Under the pieces are notes generated by a model. It was not told where the DNA came from. It did not search any database and worked only from the letters and a program-made list of their open reading frames with translations. Positions 24,101-45,449 of a stretch of DNA of 64,000 nucleotides are shown here, in pieces; the first letter of the stretch is position 1; the number at the start of each line of letters is the position of its first letter. Source of the stretch: Branchiostoma floridae (taxonomy: Eukaryota > Chordata > Leptocardii > Amphioxiformes > Branchiostomatidae); contig NC_049997.1 of NCBI RefSeq assembly GCF_000003815.2, positions 2,220,484 to 2,284,483 of the forward strand. Direction: 5' to 3'. Made by a program: the position numbers and the translations under genes.

Positions 24101-25889
24101 AAAGGCATACAATTATTCACACTAGTCTATTGGTATTTGCCCTTAAGTGCTGTCATTTCGTGTCACACTTAAGTTCTAATGAACTGACAACTGAAATGCA
24201 TTCTGACCCACTATAGTCGTTTTTCCTTTGGAACGTTACACTTGTGCTCCCACTTTAACAACTTTTCTGACTTTTGATTCTAAAAATGTCAACAACAACA
24301 GTCAGCTGACATTGAACCAATGCGTGTTAGGAGTTAGAAGTCGCAGCTGGACCCCAAAAGGGTTTGAAAGTTCACTGATCTTTGACCTACATGATCTATT
24401 AAAAGGTGTAAATTCCTTGTCACACAGTCAGAGGGTGATTGATGTAAACTGACAATCGATAAGGCTCAATCGGTGTAAACTGTGCCCTAAATGTATCGTC
24501 AGTCGCAACTCAAATTTAAAAGTAATCGACTTGGGCTCTGTTTAGACAGCCAAATGGTAAACATTTGGACATGTTATAGGAGTGGAATTGGACGAAAAAC
24601 CGATTGGCGACTAAAAATTGATATAGCAGTGAAATTGCGTGACTGTTTGGTCAGACTTTGCAAACTTTTCAGCATTCAAAATGGCGGACATTTAAAATGG
24701 CGGACGGTTGTAGTTAGGCTTGTTCGATGACATTCCTTCCGTGACGCGGGGTGCAGTTTGAATTATCCCCGCGGGCAAAACGTGAGTGTGAGTGGTTGTT
24801 CACATACAGATGAGCACACACTCAGGCAAATGGAGCGAGAACTTTTAGGGGGAAGGTTGCTCTTTTCTTACTGTTAAAGTGTCGTCTGCCACTCATGCAT
24901 GTATAGTTTAGGGTACAATTTGTTGAAGAAAGTCTTGAGTTAACTTCGAGTTGAATATTCGGATGAGTGCGCTGGGGCTATGACGTTTGTCTCAGTGGGA
25001 GGTCAAAGTGTCACACGTGAACATGGTACATGCCAAAAGATTCAATTGAGGATTTGAAAAGGTTCAACGCTTTTTTAACCGCAGACTTGAGTTCATGTTA
25101 TAAAACTGTATTCTATATGGTTCATAGCTTTAGAAGCAAGATTTCGCCGAATCTAGCTTTAACACTCATGGAAAGTATATCAAAAATATATATTCATACA
25201 TGGCAGCTACTGCTTGTACTTACAAGAAGTCCTAGCCATATGGGCAATCCGTACACACTGCTCGCTTTCTTGTTTCCGTACAGCCAGAGAAGACTCACGC
25301 CAACAATCATCAGTATGAGCCCCAGTACAACAGTCCCGTAGCCGATATACAAACAACAGTAGGTGTATTTTACGTCGTCGAAGACGCAGAAAAAGTCGAA
25401 CGCCTTTCGCAATGGCGGCTTATTTTTGTTCTCTGTTGGCTCGGGTTCTGGTTTGGGAGCTGGCTCGGGGACGGGTTGGCGGTGCTGTAGAACCCGGTAC
25501 GCAGACGTTGCTTTGCTCCGAACAAAAACCAGTTTGGTCCTTGCCCTGTCAACCTTACGCCGCCATTCCGGCTTGTTGCCCGCAGGCTTCACGCCTTTCT
25601 CCGCGTCCAAAATTTCCTCTACAGTCGTTATGTTTTCGTCTGCTGCCACGGTCTCGATGCAGTCTGCGTCTTTAGCCATTTGCGACTGCAAAAGTAAAAG
25701 CTTTTGCTTCGTAGCGTCCACTTTGGCCTCGTCGCCTTCTGCGTCCAGAGACCCCGGATCAGTGAAAGTAAGTCTGTCCTCATCGCTTAAGGGGTTACTC
25801 TCCAGTAACGCCTCTTTCACAGACGCCTCTGTGTCTTCCCTCTCTAAGGACATGATAGTGCTCTTGTCTTGGATATTGTATTCCTCCAT
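21105..25889 (-). CDS. Two-pass membrane protein with gag-like C-terminal module
   Basis: Three exons: 25889-25224 (222 codons from ATG), 22854-22783 (24 codons) and 22178-21105 (TAA-type end at 21105), all joining in phase 0, about 603 residues. Residues 1-174 are acidic, then Lys/Arg-rich, with a Pro-Glu run (VPEPAPKPEPEPTE). Two hydrophobic helices follow at about 179-203 (TVVLGLILMIVGVSLLWLY) and 213-236; the second is built across the first intron. After an acidic helix (EEYEEEQEEKKKEDELHEEE) comes a block of five 9-residue repeats and then about 190 residues. These carry RRLWRLHFLSENVKNQI, LVRLTITALPDSVEDSVLRK and GTRVVYVEKS, a layout like the RNA-binding part of ZCCHC3-type or LINE gag-like proteins but without zinc knuckles. 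Both termini would face the cytosol. Splicing is well supported; the C-terminal homology is my reading, and the function is unknown. Confidence 0.7.
21881..22015 (-). repeat. Coding 27-bp minisatellite (five units)
   Basis: In the last exon of the two-pass membrane gene the frame repeats a 9-residue unit: TNQSDAMIG, TNPSNGVIG, MNPSGDVIG, ANQSDGVNG, TILPDDVIG. The DNA period is 27 bp, so copy number can change without breaking the frame. Confidence 0.85.
22855..25223. other. Large intron of the two-pass membrane gene
   Basis: About 2.4 kb, AT-rich. A LINE/SINE-tail-like TAATGAAGACCTTTATCGTG occurs at 22919. Two short AAAATGGCGGAC repeats occur near 24680-24705. No exon was found. Confidence 0.6.
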
Positions 25890-26770
25890 TCTGTAAGGGT
25901 GGCTTCCACATTTAGCTAAAGACTTTGAGTAGTTGCTGCACGATGGCGTTTTCCGGTATTGTCTCTTTGTCTGCTATTGCATGGCCAGCTGCAAGTTCAC
26001 GACACCTGGAGGTTACCCTTTTTTCCTACTTTGGCCGGCACAGTTGCTAGTGGTCTATATCTGCGTAGTTGAAGAATTAGCGAAAATTTTCACCTGACAT
26101 AAGCACAGCACTGCTTTCGTGGTAAGACGTAGTATGAGTGTACCACCTGAGGACTCCCACGGTAGTCGTCTGAACTCTAAACGTGTCAATGGAATGTTCC
26201 ATTTGCAAAATTCCGAGCATTACGAACATACCTTATTCTGAGTCTTATCAGGTTTAGCATGATCAATTACCTAAATTCCTACACACAATCTCAAAATATC
26301 CCCAGGTACTTAATGGTTGGTTGGACGAAATGAACCTGAAACGACGTCGCATTGCTTTAGAAAAAAGATAAGAAACAATTCCCCTATTCTCGAATAGTGG
26401 AAGATTCCTGTGAACATCGCTTAAGGCTTAAATATATGTCAGTAATAGTCAGGTCTTTGTTCGCGTAAGAAAGTGGTTGCCCGGGTCGTTGCTTTGTGTC
26501 ACCAACTGTGCCGTATATCTGCTGTTATAATACTAAGGTGTCTTTGTACAGGTGATTGGAAGTATGTGACAGTAAAGAACAAATAAACTTGACGCCAGGA
26601 AATGTTTTGGTAAGCATATTTATGCAGATCCGCTGGCTGAACTTTCATTCAAAATGATGTCTGACTATATACCTCTAATCCCCTGAAATCTGGCAAAACA
26701 TGTCAAAGCGATAAAAGGGTGTCCAAGTACAGGATGAAATATTCTCGGTGAAGCACGCACGTGTTTATGT
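25890..26770. other. Intergenic, likely promoter side of the membrane protein gene
   Basis: This lies upstream of the ATG at 25889. I found no gene and no clear TATA box. Confidence 0.5.
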
Positions 26771-26775
26771 GCGAG

Positions 26776-26932
26776 ACCGTGAGTTGTATCTTAGGCCACA
26801 CCCACTGATTTTAGACTCGTAGTTGCCCTCAAGCTTTCGGGCTGCTTTGCGAAATGATCCATAAATCACTGCGTTAACAGGTGGATAGTCTGTGCTTTTA
26901 GAAGAGACCGCTAGGAGGCATACTGCATTTCT
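26776..26932. repeat. Dispersed repeat (three copies in window)
   Basis: About 155 bp including AAGCTTTCGGGCTGCTTTGC and AAATCACTGCGTTAACAGGT. Related copies are at 54701-54840 and 54868-55027. No coding frame is conserved. Confidence 0.75.
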
Positions 26933-27042
26933 ATACGAACAAATTAAAACTACATTTTGTTGCAACTATGATGATTATTAAATCTCATTGAGCCCCTATA
27001 ATGATATAATCTATTTGGGGAGGGGACAATAAACTTGAATTA

Positions 27043-28754
27043 AGGGTTAATGACCCACCTGTTCCTCGGTGTATATGGTGTCATAACGCCTGGTCCTTTG
27101 CTATAACCACCGAATAAAACCACCGAGTGAGCGAAGCGTTATTATCATAAAGCCTACCCAAACTTGCAAACTCCTGTATGACGCATAAATACGTGTGATA
27201 ATTTCTTTGTCGAATTTCTGAAAATTCACATTTGTTCTTTGGTACATATATTTGTAAGGATATTACAGGTTGCATTTTGAAACCAAAATTTCCGCAGAAA
27301 ATATTCGAAACACTGCAGTCTTTGGCTTTTTAGAACAACAAAACTCATTATCAATGTCAGGGGCCATTCCCCCCTTGCAGTCTGTACTTATTCCCTCTGC
27401 TCTGGCATATGTTTCGCTCTTTTTGATTGGACAATCCCTTACTTTCTTGTGTGTATCGCTCCTTCTGATTGGTCAGAATGTATTGACACCGGCACCGGTG
27501 TCGATTTGCATCGACACTGGAACGCGGCCTTCTGATTGGTCCGCGGCGCCTGCTGGCTATATGATAATAAACTTTAAACGAAATGAAGTTACCACCAAAT
27601 GTTCGGAAGCTTGACTTCTGCCAATCATTTCTAGATACTTTATGAAATGTGTTATATTATATCAGAAAGCTTATTCAGTGCCCTTCACAATGATATGCCG
27701 TTTGTTATGATCGTACATTCATGGATTGAGCATAGGGGCTACTGACGTGAGTATGTCGCGAAAGAATAAAGCCGAAATTTACATGTTGTCATATGTTTGT
27801 TTTTTTGCATTGTTCACATTATGTGTTATATTATTGGAAAGGTTGTATATTTCCTTTGAAGTGATACATTGTTTGTAATAATCACACTTTTGTACAATGA
27901 GTACCGTGATGGTGGGTTTCCCCCCAAAAGTGCTGAAATTCGCCTGCCAGCTTCAGAAACTGTGTGAGCGGGAAAATTGGGCAAAACTCACTTAGCTCTG
28001 GTGTTCGACACTTGATTGTAGAATCATGACAATATGGTACCATATATAAGGGACGTTAGATAACATTTCCGGTGCATAATGATGTGTAACATTATACAAT
28101 TGATAAAGTAATATTATCATATAGCCAGGCGCCGCGGACCAATCAGAAGGCCCCGTTCCACGTTGGTTATGACGCCGTAACACTTCGATTCCGGCCAGGC
28201 AGGTGCAAATTAACACCAGTGGTGTTAATTCATTTTGAATTAACACCACTGGTGTAACACCGGTGCTGGTGTTAATTCATTTTGAATTAACACCGGTGCG
28301 GGTGTTAATTCATTTTGACCAATCAAAAGGAACGAAAGAAAGGTATATGCAGGCATTGGCCAATAAAAGGGAGCAAAACATATGCCGGAGCAGACTGCAA
28401 GGGGGAATGGCTCCTTCTGTTAACATTGATAATGAGTTTTGTTTTTCTAAAAAGCCTGCAATGTTTCGAATATTTTCTGTGGAAATTTTGGTTTCAAAAT
28501 GCAATCTGTAATCTCCTTACATATGTATGTACCAAATGTGAACTTTCAGAAATTCGACAAAGGAATTCACACGTATAGTACCAAGGGATCTATGCGTCAT
28601 ACAGGAATTTGCAAGTTTGGGTAGGCTATATGATAATAACTTTAATGCCCCGCCTTATCCTCGGTGTACGCTCACTCGGCGGTTTATTCGGTGGTTATCG
28701 CACCTGACCAGGGATTATCTCACCATATACACCTCGGGCCGGAGCATTAACCCT
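27043..28754. mobile_element. Foldback / PIF-Harbinger-like non-autonomous transposon
   Basis: A 1712-bp element begins AGGGTTAATG and ends CATTAACCCT, with TTA on both sides (27040-27042 and 28755-28757). The left arm (27043 to about 27575) and right arm (about 28100 to 28754) are inverted copies of each other over roughly 500 bp; examples are AAACCAAAATTTCCGCAGAA against its complement near 28480, and GGCCTTCTGATTGGTCCGCG against its complement near 28130. A 3-bp TTA duplication is typical of PIF/Harbinger elements. No transposase frame is present. The loop (27580-28090) holds two diverged direct repeats starting TGTGTTATATTAT. Confidence 0.8.
28208..28318. repeat. Clustered palindromes inside the foldback element
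   Basis: ATTAACACCAGTGGTGTTAA and its relatives (TTAACACCACTGGTGTAACA, TTAACACCGGTGCGGGTGTT) are spaced by ATTCATTTTGAA. They form several near-perfect inverted repeats. The left arm has only a related ACACCGGCACCGGTGTCG near 27487, so the cluster expanded on the right arm. Confidence 0.85.
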
Positions 28755-28879
28755 TTAATAAAGATACGATGGATTAAGTTTAAGTTTCCGAACAGATGGG
28801 CCAACGATGTAGAGCCAAGACACTTTTTTAATCTATACAAACCTCTAAATCTACAACAGAGCACGACATCACACTGGTA

Positions 28880-29460
28880 GCGTCCTGTCTTCCATTCTCT
28901 CCTCGTCTGTCGCGTGCACTTAACACATGTATGGTCGTGACAAAAATCTTATGTGCAAGCGTGTAAAAAAACTATGCATATTACGTAATAGAAGGTAACA
29001 CATTTTCTTTGAACAAATGTACTCTTTAGTAAGCATACACTATTATTAATATTATTGTGTATATTAATAAATAAATTAAAACGTCAGCATGAGAACAGAG
29101 GTCTAAAAGGAAAAGTTGTGAACTGTTAGTACTTATAGAAACTTTGTGTACAGACACTATTTTCTTTGGACTCGGGAACCTACATGTTACATTGTTTTGG
29201 CCTAAAATCTGTTGTTTCAAACTTTATTTAAAGAGTCTCAATTCTTATGTTTTGTTTTTATGAAGACCTTTGTTGATTCCTTTATGCTTTCATGTATATT
29301 CGGTTCATGTGTTTTAAACGTAAATGTTAGTTATTCAGAGTTAACCTTATTGGTTGTTGTTCTTTTGCATTATGTTCTTGATTCTTTAGGAATTGATGGT
29401 TGTTCCTCAGAGAAGGAAATAAAATAGCCAAATGTCATCCCGGTGATTTCCCATGATGAT
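28880..29460. other. Intergenic, no feature seen
   Basis: AT-rich sequence with short ATTATTAATATTATTGTG-type runs near 29040. No exon or repeat was recognised. Confidence 0.5.
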
Positions 29461-29465
29461 TGTTG

Positions 29466-29730
29466 CCGTTGCAATGGCCGAGTGGGTAGAGTCTTGTATT
29501 GACAGGTCGTGAGTTCGATCCCTGTCCGAGCCATACCATAGACTTTAAAAATGGTACATGCTGCTTTCTCTGCTAATATGATAGCACTCAGCATTCGGGA
29601 AAGAGTATGGAAGTTGAACACACAACTACCTGTAGACTAGCCCCCTGCTGTAGTGGACCAGGGCTACTGAAACGGAGATGGGCGCTGCCCTATGCGCAAT
29701 CAGGCGTGGGAAGGACTTTGACTTTTTTTA
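29466..29730 (+). mobile_element. tRNA-derived SINE
   Basis: The head reads GTTGCAATGGCCGAGTGGGT (A box) and GTCGTGAGTTCGATCCCTGT (B box). The body includes GAGTATGGAAGTTGAACACA and the end CAGGCGTGGGAAGGACTTTG followed by a T-run. The layout of tRNA head, body and T-rich end is that of a SINE. Confidence 0.65.
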
Positions 29731-29814
29731 TATTTCAGCCATACCATAGGTATGGTGAAATATATTGTATTCGTAATGTTTCTTTCTTTCTCCTTTCTTT
29801 CTCCTGCCAAATCT

Positions 29815-30470
29815 TCAACTCGAATCAACTCCGCCGTTTTTAAACCGATTGACTTGAAATTTGGCACAAAGATAGAATACGCCAATACCCTCAGGTGTTT
29901 TTTTCTTCATTTTTTTCATATCTGCCTTTAAAATGATTTTATTGAGGTTTTTGTCAATTTTTATGTATATTTTGGGCTCCTGTACCCTGGTATTACAGCC
30001 GAATGACATGAAATTTGGTACAGAGGTGCCCTGATCATATGTCCACCCAGATTTAATAACAGTTTTGGCATACAGTACAACAAAATGCTTGATTTTGCGA
30101 TTTCTGGCCATTTTTTGACAAAAAAAGCACATTTTTGCCTCCTGTACCCTCGTTTTACAACCGAATGACCTGAAATTTGGTATTAAAATGCCCTTCAATT
30201 TTGTGCACATGAATTCAATATCAGTTTTTCCATACAGTACAACATGATGCTTAATATTGCAATTTTATGGCCATTTTTAGACAAAAATTGGACATTTTTG
30301 GCTCCTGTTCCCTCGTTTAACAACCAAATGACCCGAAATTTGGTAAAGGGGTGCTCTAGATATTTATCCAAATGACCCATGTATAATTTTTGGCATGGAA
30401 CACTTTAAAATGATATATTTGGGAATTTTTTTGGTCATTTTCCAATGGCCAAAGGGGTCAACGACCTCAA
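29815..30470. repeat. Tandem array, unit about 160 bp, four diverged copies
   Basis: The anchor string GACxTGAAATTTGG appears at about 29851, 30005, 30167 and 30330, spacings of 154, 162 and 163 bp. Each unit also carries CTCCTGTxCCCTxGTxTxAC and CATACAGTACAACA. Open frames across it arise because the period is close to a multiple of three; I do not regard them as genes. Confidence 0.85.
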
Positions 30471-30550
30471 GGCCTATTGTTGCATGAGGGAGATGGCTGA
30501 AATATGCTGTATTTGCTCTCAAGAAAATGTCGGCCTTTCTAGTTAATTGT

Positions 30551-33280
30551 TACAACAGTGCAAGAAAACTTGAGTTCTTCCACTGCCAGGGTTCTAGCAA
30601 TGATTTGTTGTAGCGTAATGGTAAGGGCAAAGCGACAATGGGGGTCTTGGCCTTCAACGCTGAGAATTTGAAAATGTAGAGTAAAAAGTTGGCATTGTAA
30701 GGGTACCCTTACTCTATTAACATCACATGTAATTTGAAGGAGTTTTCTTCAGTTTGGAGTGGCATAGCATCATTTTTCATATTTGATTGACATTGTTCAA
30801 TATTGAAGATTAGCATAGTGGTCCTCATTTTAGCATTGTGGCCCGTTACGATAAAACTAGCTAGAATCCTGACTAGTACTGCTATATGCTAAAACTTGCA
30901 TATTGATAAGGCAAACCCCCAAAAGGACCAAGTGCAGTTGCCCATAGCATCTGTTGGGAGAGAAGCCATTTTTCCTAAATCAATTTATCATAATTTTCCA
31001 TTGCAGTACCTAGGGCAAATGCTAGGGGCCGTTGCGACTGTACTACAATTTTAATCAATATCATTTAACAAAGTGTTTGCATAGTCCTGCACTCACAAAC
31101 AATATTTTGGAACATGTTTTTGTCTTATTTTGGACACAGACCTTTATGTTTATGGGGATACTTAGATACATACATTCTATCTTAATTTTTCTGTAGGCTA
31201 TTCAGTTGGTGTTTACCTTATTAAGGTTGGCGTCGACCTACTTAAGGCTATTTTTAGCACGGTTAAGGAGACAAATCATTGTTACTCACATCCCTTGGCC
31301 ATCCACCCATTTTTCTCATCTCCATCCAGCAAGCAGAAATTGTTTCAGTCAGGTTTATTTTGTATTTTTGTGGCATTTTTTTACATCCCTATGTCTCTCT
31401 TAAGTTAACTTGAGGTAGATAGACAGAAAAGGCCACAAAGGACCCAAAGAGCAAGCTCATCACATCTGCTTGGTGTTTGCCATCCTACAGCATACATGTA
31501 TTGACACACATGACGCACACATCTCTCCATCTGGCTAGTGTTCCTTCCTACTTATAATAGAACGTGTTACAATTGTTTATTCCCTGCCTTGATTTTTTCT
31601 CTATTTCGTAACATTATGTTGATTTATTCATTCAGGGTTGCAAATAGTACCTTCTGTGTGTAGACAGCAACTGTAAATTGTTTTCAGCATGAATATTCTA
31701 CCGCACGGGGCCAGATCTATTCTATTGAATCGTATACTACATATTAAAGATGTACCACATCCAACCACCCTTTCACACTGACACTGTTAAAAACCACAGA
31801 TGCTCAATTAACCTCATTTCCCTTTATTGTAGTCACCAAAAGCGCAAAATCTTAAGCATACTTAACATCGCCAGTCTCAATAACTGTCAGCAGATATACA
31901 TGAAGCAGTTTTGATATTAAACTGCTTGAACATTACAGTCTTGGTTGTTACAATGGTTTCTGTGTTTACTTAGTCTATAGAGGACTGGAAGAAACTACAT
32001 GTGGTCCAATAAACATTTCATTTCTTTAGCTGGTTTCCTTTACATGATCTTTACCATAATTCCTGTGTTTTTCCAGTCAGTTCATCCTTGTTTAAGGGCA
32101 ATGACCCTAATTGACGCAGGCGCAGAAGGCCCAAAACGAGTCCAAACAGTATTTTAGCCTATTTTCGACTTTTAGCAGGAAAATGTTAGACACATTTCAT
32201 ATTGGTGAGACAGTGTAGGGTGCAGACATTCAGATTAGGCAAAAAAGCAAGGTTTTGGTTGATTTTTTTAGCCTGTGCTGACCCCTAATTTCAAGTGGTC
32301 AGTCCCTAACTTGAGGTCAGGTGATGCCAAGATGGCGGCAAACACGAAGACTGCGGGACCTTCCGCCGATCAGAAAGTTTAAATATTAGACTTTTGGACA
32401 CTTGAGATAGCGGGCTGCTGTTTGGGGTGAGTTCTTATGACCTGGAATGTTCACGGATGAGATTATGACACCCTGAACTTGCTAATTTTAACATTATCGC
32501 CAATGAGGATTTCTATAAGTGTTCACTGCTCTTAAGCCTATAACAGTCCATGTGGTCATGATTTAACTTTGTTATAAGAACATCTCAATATTTGAACATT
32601 TAGTTTGTCCTATTATTTCTTCTGTATCTGCATCAAACATCTATCTTAGGATAACAATTGATAATGCAAATCTGCTGACAAATGTGATGTATTATTACAA
32701 TTGAAAATCTTTCACATAGGAAAGCAATGTAAGCCTCATTTCTGTGAACTCTATTCACATACATGTGCAGGTATGTCATGAGATCTTAGTTTGAGTTCCA
32801 TACACTGTTTTCACTCGAGGCAATGATGGTGCTAAGATTTCTTTCCTTCTACAGTGGTAAGACTATCAACTGTGGAGACATGGGGTCTAACTTTCACTTA
32901 CCGTTCCCTATGGATATATGGATATATACTAAATGGTAAAAGAAAAAAAAATTAAATCCTAACATGGGTCTCAATGATGAACATCAACACATTCCACATG
33001 CATGGATGGTTTTACACATGTTTTCAGACAGATATGGTGGACTGATAGCCTATCTTGTATAATAGAAGTAACGTTAACGTTGGTCTCAAGGCTATTATAG
33101 TCAGACGCACAGTGTACTCTGCCCTACATCTATAAATTGCTCGTATGTTCCCCGTCTTCTGCTGCTCACGTTATTCAACAATAGTTACTGTTCACTACTA
33201 ACAATATTGACATCTAAAATACTTCTGTCAGAGCCAATTACTTGTCACATGTTCTTATCACCTTTCTGAAGAACAGTATA
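30551..33280. other. Gene-poor interval
   Basis: About 2.7 kb in which I found no exon with good coding character, RNA gene or clear repeat on either strand. Confidence 0.5.
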
Positions 33281-33284
33281 AAAG

Positions 33285-33510
33285 GAAAGGCTAGTTCACC
33301 TTTATCCGCGGGGTGACCTTTATCCGTTGTACATGTATTTAAAAACGAGGTATCAAGGAATATTAAGTCAAGGGACAGTGGTTTCGAATTGTTGTTTTTT
33401 CAAAATACTGCAATTTGAAACCACCGGCCGTCGATCAGATATCCCTAAACACCCTGTTTTTAAATACAACGGATATAGGTTACCCCATGGATAAAGGTGA
33501 CTTGGCATTA
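33285..33510. mobile_element. Palindromic MITE (same family as 61094-61309)
   Basis: The left end GGCTAGTTCACCTTTATCCG and right end CGGATATAGGTTACCCCATG...AAAGGTGACTTGGC are inverted copies that share ACCTTTATCC and ACGGATATAGGTTACC. The inner arms carry AAAACxxxGTxTxxxGG. The sequence could fold almost end to end. No coding capacity. Confidence 0.75.
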
Positions 33511-33964
33511 GTCCCCAAGTAGAGAAAAGGCCCTATCCTTTAGATATTCTCTTAGGTCTTTCTAACAGTGTGGGTTTTTCCTGTTTTACCTCCACGTTGT
33601 GAGAGCAACAGACAAAAACGCATACTGCTAGAAAGATGTGGAGAATACACAAAAAAAGCAAAATAGGCAGAGTCATACGTCTGCTTTGAGAGGACATAAG
33701 AGGAACGTCATGGTGTTATCCGTGTGATGTCATCACTGTTGCACAGCCAATCAGTTTTCAGCTGCAATTTTAAGTCTCTGATTGAATGTTTTACAGTAAC
33801 TGCTAAAGGTTGTGGTCAAGTTTTCTAAAATTTTGCTATTTCAGTTAGTACAATTTGTCATAAGTAAGGGAGCTAAAAGAAATTTAGGTCCAATTGCAGT
33901 ATCCAACGACTTGACAGAGCAGCCCCTAACTCACACACTTTTAAAGTAAAATTGATAACATGTT

Positions 33965-34575
33965 CTATTAGCACAGAGTCTACTTCTAAGACAGAACCAC
34001 CATTTCCAAAGACGTGTTGTCAACCAAACATTCCAGAAAACTCAATCCGAGTGCTGCCAACTTTTCACCAAATAAATTTGGTGTGATTCTGTCAAAAGAA
34101 GGACATTGTGTGCCTGTATCTACGATATATGGTAATATAAAGCAAAGTCACAAAGTAACCATGTTCTATTGGCACAGTGTCTACTTCTGTCACAGAATTC
34201 TCCAGCCTGGCGTCCATCCTTGTTGTGCTTTTAAAGTTTTAGTCGCTCCCCGACGGTCCGCTTTTGCCAACACTGGGGAGCGGCTAGAAGCACAACAAGG
34301 CTGGACTCCAGGCTAAGAATTACCAATTCTTAAGACATGGTGTTTACGAAACATTCAAGAAATCTCTATCCGAGTGTAGCCAATTTTTCACCAAACAATT
34401 TTGTGTGATTCTGTCAAAAGAAGGACATGGTGTGCCTGTATCTAAATAAGTAACAATAAGCCAGTACATATAATTCTGCTGGCACAGCGTCTACTTCTAA
34501 GGCAGAACCACCAGTTCCAAAGACATGTTGTCTACCAAACATTCCAGAAAACTCAATCCGAGTGCTGCCAACAAT
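33965..34575. repeat. Three tandem-dispersed copies of a unit of about 150 bp
   Basis: Copies start at about 33968, 34170 and 34481. They share GTCTACTTCTAAGACAGAAC, ACCAAACATTCCAGAAAACT and TGATTCTGTCAAAAGAAGGA in part. The middle copy is split by a hairpin insertion at 34200-34315. Confidence 0.75.
34200..34315. mobile_element. 116-bp hairpin MITE with 6-bp target duplication
   Basis: The ends CTCCAGCCTGGCGTCCATCC and its inverted partner near 34300 flank further paired arms (TTGTTGTGCTT, CGCTCCCC). AGAATT occurs on both sides (34194-34199 and 34316-34321). It lies inside the middle copy of a local repeat, which marks it as a later insertion. Confidence 0.8.
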
Positions 34576-34905
34576 ACTTATACTATCACCTTATCACTGT
34601 TTAACACACTGGGCCCCTATTCCATTCTACAGGTACACTATTAGTACGTACTGTCGAAGTTTATCTCTTATCGGTATTTTAAAGCAAAACTCAAAAGGAT
34701 ACCATCACCTCTAAAGGAAGGCCCCTTCATGCTACCTCTCTACTCACTTCTATCATCGCTGTTAAACTCATCGTGCCCAAATTTCTTTCTGTACTATCAC
34801 TGCTATACTGTAGCTGCTCTATTTTCTCTCATCGGTAAAGCATAGCTAAAAAACTAGCACGACTTGTCAAGCGCATCACCCTCAGCTGAAACGGAACGCC
34901 TCTCC

Positions 34906-34990
34906 GGATCCCTGCCCCCCCCCCCCCTCTCAAAGGTGGCAGGCGCAGTATGCATTGTCTGTAACACCTCCCCTACCTAAAGTATACAAA
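34906..34990 (-). pseudogene. Relic of the last gasdermin-like exon
   Basis: On the minus strand GGGGAGGTGTTACAGACAAT encodes GEVLQT, as in the real last exons at 35188-35398 and 59334-59520, next to a C-run like their GGGGGAGGGG tract. Flanking similarity continues at 49940-50120. It is too short and degraded to be used. Confidence 0.5.
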
Positions 34991-35187
34991 TCTCATTTTT
35001 TCTTACATTCCGTAGGATTTTGTAAATGATATGTTATATAAGCTACATTACTTTGTTATTCTTGAGATTTGCTTGTCTGTATTTGCTTGTCTGTATTCGC
35101 CAATGCTTTGATGACAATAAAAAAAGCTACATGCTTGAGTGTGTTGTCATCACATCAGCAATTAGAAATGGCGCTAGTAAGCCCTTC

Positions 35188-45361
<10,174 letters not shown>

Positions 45362-45449
45362 GGTTGTTAAGGACTGTTACCGGTATACCGTGAAAAATGA
45401 AATTAACGTGGTCCATGTATTAGCAAATTTGACCCCACTAGGATTATCT

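Noticed and set aside
25363-25896. Plus-strand open frame of 177 codons
   Set aside because: It is antisense to the first exon of the two-pass membrane gene; that exon has matching splice phases and hydrophobic helices, and this one does not.
28208-28318. CRISPR-like array
   Set aside because: The units are palindromes with near-identical spacers inside a eukaryotic foldback transposon, not repeats separated by unique spacers.
29815-30380. Minus-strand open frames with repeated FGCxTRVQE strings
   Set aside because: They follow the tandem array of about 160 bp; the repeated peptide is a by-product of the repeat period, and the surrounding units drop out of frame.
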